From the NCBI RefSeq assembly GCF_023053635.1, contig NC_086178.1, positions 48,320,726-48,384,725 of the forward strand: DNA of 64,000 bases. Reading direction: 5' to 3'. The position numbers and the translations under genes were made by a program. This DNA is from Elgaria multicarinata webbii (lineage: Eukaryota > Chordata > Lepidosauria > Squamata > Anguidae). This document shows, piece by piece, positions 56,647 through 64,000 of this stretch (its first letter is position 1; each line of letters starts with the position of its first letter). The notes under the pieces are model-generated. The model did not search any database, was not told the origin of the DNA, and saw nothing but the letters and a program-made list of their open reading frames with translations.

Positions 56647-56880
56647 CCATTCCTAGATTTGGCCATGGCCACACATGCCTTAATTACATTCCGTTTGGGC
56701 TGTTGTAACGTGCTCTATGTGGGGCCGTCTTCAAAAATTGTTCAGAAACTTCAACTGGTCCAGAACGTTGTGGCTAGACTGTCAGCTGGGGACAGTTACA
56801 GGGAGCACGCGACTCCCTTGTTATAGCAGCTTCACTGACTACCAGTCTGTTTCTGGGCACAATTCAAAGTGTTGGGTATG
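56566..56880 (+). mobile_element. L2-clade LINE fragment, first piece
   Basis: The frame carries LRLVCQLHPFLD, ALITFRLGCCNVLYVG and KLQLVQNVVARL, the same RT block as the 52,722 copy but diverged. The reading continues in kind at 57,713 after foreign sequence. Confidence 0.8.
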
Positions 56881-57712
56881 ACCAAGGGCATGTCCACACG
56901 CTTATTTACACTGCTGTAAATAAGTTTTACAGTTTCACGTTTTGCCACATATGACGTAGCTGCAAATGCAAAGCAATCCAGGGGCAAACCCTGGAAACTC
57001 CACTCCAAAAAAGTTGGGCATTTACCCCGACTTTTTTGGCAGCAGTGGTGGCTCCGCAGCTCTAAAAAAGTTTTTTAAAAAATTAAAATGGAGGGGGGAG
57101 CAGAGGAACAGTGCTGTTCCTTTCCCCTGCATTTAGCAGGGGGTTGGACTCAATGGCCTTGTAGGTCCCTTCCAATTCTGCTATTCTATGATTCCCCCCC
57201 CCATTTATTTTTATGATCTATATCTGCAGAGCTCCGCAGAAACAAATAATAAATATAAATGCAGGTGGGTGGGGAGGACCGGGCAACCTCCAATGCGGCT
57301 CAGACTGCACTCCCTCTCACGTCCTCCTCTGGCTGCCTCGTTCCTTCCCCCCTCCCCCGTTTTTATTTTTAATTATATCAATCTGTGGAGCTCCACATAT
57401 AGACCTTATTGAATTTAAACAAATGCGGAGGAATGCACAGCCAGATGGAGGAGACGTTTCCCCCCCTATATGAATCTGCGGAGCTCCACAGATAAGGAGA
57501 TAGGGCTCAATAAATTTTTTAAAAGGGGAGGAACGGACTCATTCCTTTCCTCCCCCCACCCCCCGTTTCTTTCTTTCTTTTTTTAAAAAAAACTTTTCAA
57601 GAGGTGCCGGGCAGTAAAAATCACACTTGCCTTCCTTCCCATGCAGATGCCGGGAAGAAAGGCAAGTGCGGGTACAAGGCACCTCCCGGCGCCAAAGTGC
57701 CTCCCTAAAGGC
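56881..57712. repeat. Insertion splitting the L2, with CR1 end and poly-purine/pyrimidine parts
   Basis: Between the two L2 pieces lie GGGCATGTCCACACGCTTAT, a CCCCGACTTTTTTGG dyad, and a CR1 3' end at 57,129-57,196 (GCAGGGGGTTGGACTCAATG ... ATTCTATGATTC). GGAGCTCC-type words (GCGGAGCTCCACAGAT) and T-rich runs also occur twice or more. Probably several nested insertions. Confidence 0.5.
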
Positions 57713-58207
57713 AGGGCCCTATAAAGCCCTATATGGCCTGGGACCAGGCTACCTGAAAAAATGCCTCCATGTGTACCTGGGCCTCAGGCAGAAAATGTTT
57801 TGAGCAAGCCCTGCTTACAGCTTGGAGTCAAGTTATCTGAAGGACCACTTTCACTCATATAATCCTGCCCATATGCTAAGATGTACCTTCGCGTGTTTTT
57901 TGTTAAAATCAGTATGGTTGGCGGTACATAAAATACAGAGCCTTCTCAGTGGTGGTCCTGAATCTCTGGAACTCCTTTCCTTGCTCTGTTTTTACCAGCA
58001 TTTAGGCAGGCCTTGAAGACCCTCCTCCTCATATCTTCCTTTGATTAATGCCATAACTTACGTCTCCAGAACTCTTTGGCAGGTAAGTCCGCACATGTGT
58101 TCTGATGGGCACTTTTCCACTGTACTTTGTCTCTCACATCTTTTTGTTTTTATTTTGTGAAGGCGTAGCCCTAAAAAGCAGCTTGCTAAATAAATAAACA
58201 CATAAAT
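57713..58207 (+). mobile_element. L2-clade LINE fragment, second piece and tail
   Basis: AAAGCCCTATATGGCCTGGG, then CCAGGCTACCTGAAAAAATG (KALYGLGPGYL-type reading), later CTCAGTGGTGGTCCTGAATC and TGGAACTCC (FSVVVLNLWNS-type). It ends in a CTAAATAAATAAAC tail. Confidence 0.7.
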
Positions 58208-58891
58208 ACTTGTCAGTCAGACAAACCTTTTATTGTAAGTGACTAATAGCCATTACAAACAACATGATGTAAAACATCATATAATAACAGAACATAAAAT
58301 GTGAGTCAGGTTGACATATCACCTGTACAATCAACTGCAATAGCGTTCAGAGTGACTGTGTGTATACGAGTGAATATGTTTTGCAGTCTTAGCAAACAAA
58401 GCAGTATATTATGTAACCAAAGGATCAAGATCTTACAGTAATGAGTAAATCTTCACAGAGATATTTTTACCTGCCAAAAATGCCAAAAGCTGTCCCAAGA
58501 AGTTGTCCCACAGGTTTTGATATAAATGGTGGTACAATAAACAGCAGTATCAGGATGGGGTGCCTTTGAGCATGTCCAGAGTTCAGCCTCTCAAAGTCAC
58601 ACTGTTGTATCTAATTATGATTTTAAAACCAAACGTGGCAGGTGGGAGGAGGCACCGCAAATGGAAGCAGCCCATTTATATGGGTTATTTCCTTTTATGT
58701 GGAATTGGGTTGCCTGCTCGAGACACAACTTAGGAATCACAATGGCTGCCAAAGGCTAGTAAGGCTGGCCTTTTGCCTAAGGCATGCAGGGAGGTGTAGG
58801 CATAAACCTAGGTTTTTTTAAAATTAAATTCTTTAAAAATACTTAAAACCCCAAAATTTGTGTTGTGTACCAGATTTTTCTGGTACATTAT
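58208..58891. other. Intergenic, nothing recognised
   Basis: Non-coding sequence between the L2 tail and the right inverted-repeat arm. Confidence 0.4.
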
Positions 58892-59119
58892 GTGCAGTTG
58901 GCACACTAGCCTCAGCTGTGTAAACACACTCCTAATCACACTGATCTGGTTTGCACGATCACCGCAGCCCACGGCATGTTAGGTGCCTTTTGAATATTCA
59001 AATATTTATTTGCCAAGACATCCAAAACCAGCCAGGATGTGTTGTTGGTGTGGTTAACAAATCAAACTGAACCCATGGACTGTTTTAGGGCCGTGGGTTC
59101 AAAATAGCTGCCCACACAT
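58892..59119 (-). repeat. Long inverted repeat, right arm
   Basis: The complement of 56,418-56,646 with one indel. Both arms stop abruptly at the same bases (ATGTGTGGGC and AACTGCAC). Confidence 0.85.
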
Positions 59120-59144
59120 TTAATTTAGTTTTCTTATTGTTAAG

Positions 59145-59850
59145 AAACAATTCTATGCATGTTTAGAGAGAAAATAGTCCTACAATCCCAGCATTCCCCA
59201 ACCCACACTGCTGGCTGGGGAATTATGGGAGTTATAGGACATTTCCCTCAGGGCCGGTGCCAGACTATTTTGTGCCCTAGGCAAGGTGAGCTACTTTCAC
59301 ACACACACCCAAATGCCAACTTTGATTTTTAAGAACATATATTTCCTGGAAAAAATAAGAGAAGCACAAAACTTGAAACTGCTAAATTTATTTTAAAGTG
59401 CAAAAAATACGTCATGCCACTTATAGCAAACAAATTGGAAAGGAACGTCTATGGGTCTAAAATGCATTATTTAATAGGAATATCAACTCCAAATCATCCC
59501 CTACAACTCACATGTGCGCACACACACACACTCAGCATCACTCACTCCAAACAAACACACGCATGAACGCATGTATTCACTCAAAGACCCCATGCATCCC
59601 ATGCACCCATACATTCTCTCTCTCTCTCTCTCTTCCAGGTGCATTCCAGAAGTCTGAACGTGGAGCCACCCCACCCCCACCCCAGCGTCCCTGGTTTCGC
59701 TTCAGCGGGGCGCCATCTCGCCAGCCCAGGCCCAGCTGAATCCTCAGGCTGGCCCGGCTCACAGCCAACGTGCGTGAGTCTAGGCGGCCGCCTGAGTGGC
59801 CTCTATGGTAGCACCGGCTCTGATTTCCCTATCTAAACATGTGTAAGATT
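59145..59850. repeat. Palindromic 'CATGTTTAGA' MITE split by a hAT element
   Basis: The left part, CTATGCATGTTTAGAGAG to GTTATAGGACATTTCCCT, and the right part, CCCTATCTAAACATGTGTAAG, are the two halves of the 42,232 family. They are separated by the 574-bp element at 59,249. Confidence 0.7.
59249..59822. mobile_element. hAT-like MITE, CAGGG ends, 574 bp
   Basis: Starts CAGGGCCGGTGCCAGACTATT, ends GTAGCACCGGCTCTG. An exact 8-bp duplication, ATTTCCCT, flanks it (59,241-59,248 and 59,823-59,830). Same family as 36,330-36,597. It contains (AC)n and (TC)n microsatellites (about 59,517-59,532 and 59,615-59,634). Confidence 0.85.
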
Positions 59851-60868
59851 TTGCTTTTAGCTGAATGAGTACCATTCGTTTTGGTGAAATGGTAGAGTAT
59901 AAATCAAATAAATAAACAAACAAATACATAAATAAGAATTGATTCTGTCAAATGGTTGTGAAGCATCTGAGAAATAATCACCATATGTGTTCAAACTTTC
60001 CTGATACATGTCATATTTTTACAAAACCAATTTCCCCTTAGTTGCAGAACTCACAGAGCCATGTCCAAAGAGAGAAATCAGACGCAGGGTTGAATTGCTT
60101 GGCAAATAGAAATGCTTGTCAATGGGGAAAGGTCAATGTGCAGGAGGATTGCAATCCATCCCAAAATGTCTTGAGAACTAAGAGGGTGCCTGCCCAGAGT
60201 TAAATTTTAGGGCCAAAACGTGTCCCTGCCAATTGAGATCACAGCAGGGCACTCCGAACATTCAAACGTCAATCCTAACATGACTTTACCATCTAGGGCA
60301 GGAGTCCCAAACCTCTTTGGATCCATTGGCACATTTGGGAATTTGAGACTCTCTTGTGGGCTACCACAAAACAAGGCTGGAGGCTAGAAAGGGAGAGAGA
60401 GAAGACTACCTAAACGTTTTCCAAGATTTTTATTTTATATTTTTGTTTGAAGGGAGCAGGAAATGAAAAGCTTTGTGGGCGCTGTGTTGGGGACCCCAGT
60501 GCAGACTTGCTGCCATCACTTTTTAGAGGGGGAGAGGCTCCTTGCTATGTGATGGACATGTGCTGTTTTTCATGGGACAGGGAAGCAGCAGTAAAGCTTC
60601 ACCTGTTGGTTTTCTGCCCATCATGTGTCTGTTAATAGCGCAGGAGGTCTGCTAGAAGAAAAATTGGCAGCCTAGGACCCTCAGCAGATTGGTTAACAGC
60701 TTTGCTGAAACGGGCCCTGATATGCAACTGAGGATGCTTGGAAGAGAAGGGAGCTGGTATCTGAAGCAGACACAGTCCTCTTTGTTTGCTTTTGTGGTTT
60801 GTACATTGGGCAATATTTGCATGCAAATATTGATTCAGCAGGCACCCGCACTTCCCCCTTCTCTGGTT
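59851..60868. other. Intergenic, little recognised
   Basis: A short A-rich AAATAAATAAAC run near 59,905 may be a LINE tail. AGGAGTCCCAAACCTCTTTGG near 60,301 looks transposon-like. No gene. Confidence 0.35.
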
Positions 60869-61228
60869 GCTTCAGCTCATTCTCGTCACATCAGGGAGCA
60901 AACAGCATGAGGCATTTTATTAACTTCACATCAACAGTGTCTGCCAAAAGATGGGGGAGTCTGGACTTGGAGCACTTTGTTTTAAAACTAGTTCAAGGCC
61001 TGTCAATTTGACAGAAGCTCTATTCAGATGTCCCAGAGCTCGGTACAAGCAAGGAGCAGAGAGGGATTAGGATTGTGTTGAGTGGTCCTTTTCCCGATTT
61101 CTTTGCTTTGAAAGTGCTTTGTGCAGATGCCCATCCTGTTGACACTCCATTTAAATTCAGGTGGTTCCACAGCATCATGGAGTAAATTGGGAGAGGCCAT
61201 ACGTGTTCTAAACTGAATGCAGTTATGG
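60869..61228. repeat. 360-bp direct duplication, copy 1
   Basis: Identical to 62,624-62,983 apart from about three bases (roughly 99%). It starts GCTTCAGCTCATTCTCGTC and ends AATGCAGTTATGG. This copy has no L2-like tail beside it. Confidence 0.9.
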
Positions 61229-61480
61229 GATGGATAAGTGCTAGTAAATTGAAGCTGAATCCTGATAAGACAGAGACCCCTATGAGTGGGTGGTTCCCAG
61301 GTCCAGGAATTGGGCTGTTTGCCTGTTCTGGATGGGGTTGCGCTCCCTGTGAAGGAGCAGGTGTGTAGGTTAGGGGTGCTAGAGACCAAGGTGACCTCAG
61401 TGGCCTGGAGTATCCATTGCCAACTTCAGTTGGTTGCCAGACCTTTCCTCCAATGGCCATCCCATTGTTCATGAGTGGTT
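61229..61480 (+). mobile_element. L2-clade LINE fragment
   Basis: WISASKLKLNPDKTET-type reading right after copy 1, then LPVKEQVCRLGVL. This is the KLNPxKTE region near the RT active site of L2. Confidence 0.6.
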
Positions 61481-61518
61481 TCCCCTGCCCTAAGTTTAGG
61501 GGAAGAACAATGCCATTT

Positions 61519-61685
61519 CAACCCTGAGTTCTTTCTTTCCAAAAAGAAGGGGAAAGTATTCTAAAAAAGAAAGCCAAACACTTCCCCTTCTCCACAGCTG
61601 TCCCACAGCTCAACCCTGAGATCTTTCTTTCCAAAAAGAAGGGGAAAGTATTCTTAAAATAGAAAGCTGAATACTTCCCTTTTCC
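61519..61685. repeat. Two-unit tandem duplication, 93-bp period
   Basis: TCAACCCTGAGTTCTTTC / TCAACCCTGAGATCTTTC, each followed by CCAAAAAGAAGGGGAAAGTA. Confidence 0.85.
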
Positions 61686-61914
61686 CTCTGTTGTTCCAGA
61701 TGAGTATGAAACAGATCCATGGATTATGGATTATGCATTATCATGAGATAAGCCTTGACCTTCTCATATTGCTACATGCTTCACACTTCCCCCTGGTGGT
61801 GAGAAGTTCTGGGGCAATGCTCCCTTTCAAGGAGGCTTATAGCTATTAAAAATCTTTCCTTTTTTTACAAATATACTGGGAGAGGCAAGCAGCATGGTTA
61901 TGCCATCAAGAGGT

Positions 61915-62325
61915 AATAACATAAGAAGAGCCATGCTGGATCAGACCAAGGATCCATCTGATTAGGGTGACCAAATGAAAAGAAGGACAGGACTCCTGTA
62001 TCTTTAACAGTTGTATAGAAAAGGGAATTTCAGCAGGTGTCATTTGTTTGTATGCATGCAGCACCTGGTGAAATCCCCTCTTCATCACAACAGCTAAAGC
62101 TGCAGGAGCCCTGCCCTCTTTTGTATCTGGTCACTCTAGTATAACTTCTGCAGATTTAAATGACACCTGCTAAAATTCCCTTTTCAATACAAGTGTTAAA
62201 GATACAGAAGCCCTGTCCTCCTTTTCACATGGTCAGCCTAGTCCATCTAGTCAAGTACTCTGTTCACTCAGTGGCCAACCAGCTGTCGACCAGGGACCCA
62301 CAATCAGGTAGATCCACTACTCTAC
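61915..62325 (+). repeat. 'GCTGGATCAGACCA' repeat split by a hAT-like MITE
   Basis: CATAAGAAGAGCCATGCTGG to GGATCCATCT on the left; TCCATCTAGTCAAGTACTCTG to GACCAGGGACCCACAATCAGG on the right. Confidence 0.75.
61963..62240. mobile_element. hAT-like MITE, TAGGGTGACC ends
   Basis: It begins TAGGGTGACCAAATGAAAAG and ends CTTTTCACATGGTCAGCCTA; the arms pair over about 80 bp (CAGCAGGTGTCAT / ATGACACCTGCT-type). Host repeat ATCCATCT / GTCCATCT lies on the two sides, an imperfect 8-bp duplication. Confidence 0.7.
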
Positions 62326-62334
62326 ATAAATGCC

Positions 62335-62415
62335 CAGAAAGTGAGCTCCCATCATCACAGCTCCCATGCTTGCTGGGGAAGATGGGAATTGCAGTCCAAC
62401 ACATCTGTATGGTGC
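62335..62415. repeat. Palindromic MITE-like repeat (partial)
   Basis: AGCTCCCATGCTTGCTGGGG and GGGAATTGCAGTCCAACACATC. Confidence 0.45.
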
Positions 62416-62567
62416 TCACCACTCTTTCTTTCTTTATTCCCCAAAATGACAAATGTCCTGTTCCCTTACACACACACACACACAGAGTCTCCTCCCTGTA
62501 GCTGCTGGTGAGAGTTCCCTCCCTCAAGATCTAATGGTTTTCCCATTCAAAACACGGATTCAAAACT

Positions 62568-62623
62568 ATTTTATTTATTTATTTATTTATTTATTTATTA
62601 CATTTTTGTACCGCCCAATAGCC
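62568..62623 (-). repeat. L2-like tail joined to duplication copy 2
   Basis: (TTTA)n then ACATTTTTGTACCGCCCAATAGCC, the complement of the L2-like tail. It joins the 360-bp block directly at 62,624. Confidence 0.8.
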
Positions 62624-62983
62624 GCTTCAGCTCATTCTCGTCACATCAGGGAGCAAACAGCATGAGGCATTTTATTAACTTCACATCAACAGTGTCTGCC
62701 AAAAGATGGGGGAGTCTGGACTTGGAGCACTTTGTATTAAAACTAGTTCAAGGCCTGTCAATTTGACAGAAGCTCTATTCAGATGTCCCAGAGCTCGGTA
62801 CAAGCAAGGAGCAGAGAGGGATTAGGATTGTGTTGAGTGGTCCTTTTCCCGATTTCTTTGCTTTGAAAGTGCTTTGTGCAGATGCCCATCCTGTTGACAC
62901 TCCATTTAAATTCAGATGGTTCCACAGCATCATGGAGTAAATTGGGAGAGGCCATACGTGTTCTAAACTGAATGCAGTTACGG
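62624..62983. repeat. 360-bp direct duplication, copy 2
   Basis: Copy of 60,869-61,228. On the minus strand it reads into the L2-like tail, so it has the shape of a retroposon (body plus tail). Confidence 0.9.
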
Positions 62984-63595
62984 CATTGTAGGGCTGTCCA
63001 TTTGGATTTTTTGTCCCCCCCCCCCCAAATGTCCTGCATATCCAGGGTCCCCCCGTGGTGCCAAGACACACCATGTCCAGTTTGGAGAAGAGTAACATTC
63101 TCAGCCATAACATAACAACCAAAAACAGAATAGGAGAAATGACAAAAGAAGGAAAAAATAGACGGAGACAGCAGTGGATGAATTAAACATTAAAGGTGGA
63201 AGAAGGAAAGTAGACTTGTCCATTTTTTCTTTCCCTCAATCCAGTGGTAGTACAGTTAAGATGGATGAGCGTAATTAGATTAATCCCAGCAGCCTTCCCA
63301 TCCAGAAAGCAGAAGGAGGAAATACAAAAAAATTTAAAAACACGTGGTGGAGAAAAGGAACGCCCTTCTTCCCATTGAGAAGCACATCCCCACCCTACCA
63401 GATTTCCTTTGTATCTCCTTCAACAGTTCATTGGTTGGTGGTAGTTGGACTCCGCGCCCTCCCCGCACATTTTTCATCAGCAAGACCGCACCTTGAAAAC
63501 ACTCCCACAGAACAGCAAGATGCTTTTGCATTACCGGAAGAACTGGACTTTCTGCGCACCAAAATATGTCGCTAAGAGGGGGGAACACTCGCAAT
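62984..63595. other. Intergenic, nothing recognised
   Basis: A poly-C run near 63,017; no gene or family recognised. Confidence 0.4.
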
Positions 63596-63607
63596 CACAG
63601 TAGGACA

Positions 63608-63715
63608 TGGTCGGCGTCATCCGAGTCCTTCGCCCTGACAGCAGACTATAAGGCTGATGTCATCTGAGTCCTTCGGATGCAAATCACCGCAACTGCAGAC
63701 TATAAGGCTGGTGTG
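63608..63715. repeat. Short tandem duplication
   Basis: GCAGACTATAAGGCTGATGTC and TCATC(C/T)GAGTCCTTCG occur twice in the same order. Confidence 0.7.
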
Positions 63716-64000
63716 ATAAAGCTCATAATGAAAACGTTGTTGACAAACAACTTTAACTTGCTAGTGCTTAGTCATTTCTTTTTTTTAAAAAAAGTATTAT
63801 CATTGCTTGCTCCAGCATGTAATTAACCTATAGTCTATGTTAGTAAACTGTTGCACTTAGAGGTTGGGAAATATGATGCGTTTTGTTTTTAATTTCTCCT
63901 TCTCCTTATTTTGACATGGGAGTGTTTCTCTTTGGAGCAAGACATGTTTACACATTACTAATAGCCTATTGATGGTTAAAAAAAGCATTTCCAGTTGTTC
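63716..64000. other. Non-coding, nothing recognised
   Basis: AT-rich end of the window. Confidence 0.4.

Noticed and set aside
61024-61389. ORF of 121 codons on - that recurs at 62,779-63,108
   Set aside because: The recurrence is explained by the 360-bp duplication; no protein family recognised, so it is not called a gene.

Overview
The window looks like nuclear DNA of a squamate reptile (a lizard rather than a bird, turtle or mammal). It carries a nearly open BovB (RTE) LINE, several L2-clade LINE fragments with more than one 3' tail type, CR1 3' ends, tRNA-derived SINEs and many short hAT- and Harbinger-like elements. The two host genes have amniote-type exon structure and splice sites. 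The species cannot be named from the sequence alone.

Layout. 1-3.8 kb is free of recognisable repeats, has no convincing ORF, and ends near an AATAAA; it may be a long 3' UTR of an upstream gene. 3.9-5.9 kb is a 2.06-kb non-autonomous hAT-like element with an exact 8-bp target duplication. 8.8-13.7 kb is a fossil of a Maverick/Polinton (adintovirus-like) element: protein-primed DNA polymerase, packaging-type ATPase and two late-type ORFs on +, two ORFs on -, and a repeat-rich control region. Its right edge lies about 470 bp upstream of the AQP12 start codon.

Host genes. AQP12 (+, three coding exons, 14,211-20,822) encodes a 283-residue intracellular-type aquaporin. A galactose-3-O-sulfotransferase of the GAL3ST2 type lies convergently on - (23,023 to about 27,721). 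Its transmembrane exon, a very long stalk/catalytic exon and its last exon are visible, but the start codon was not found. The two stop codons are 2.2 kb apart.

28-64 kb is mostly intergenic and repeat-rich: BovB at 38.0-41.1 kb, L2 fragments at 52.7-53.6, 55.1-55.5, 56.6-58.2 and 61.2-61.5 kb, nested MITEs, a 229-bp inverted repeat bracketing 2.2 kb (56.4-59.1 kb), and a 360-bp direct duplication about 99% identical (60.9 and 62.6 kb). I found no further host protein-coding gene there.

The host genes do not form a pathway: AQP12 is a pancreatic-type aquaporin and GAL3ST2 a Golgi glycan sulfotransferase. All family calls come from reading motifs and remembered family sequences; no database search was run.
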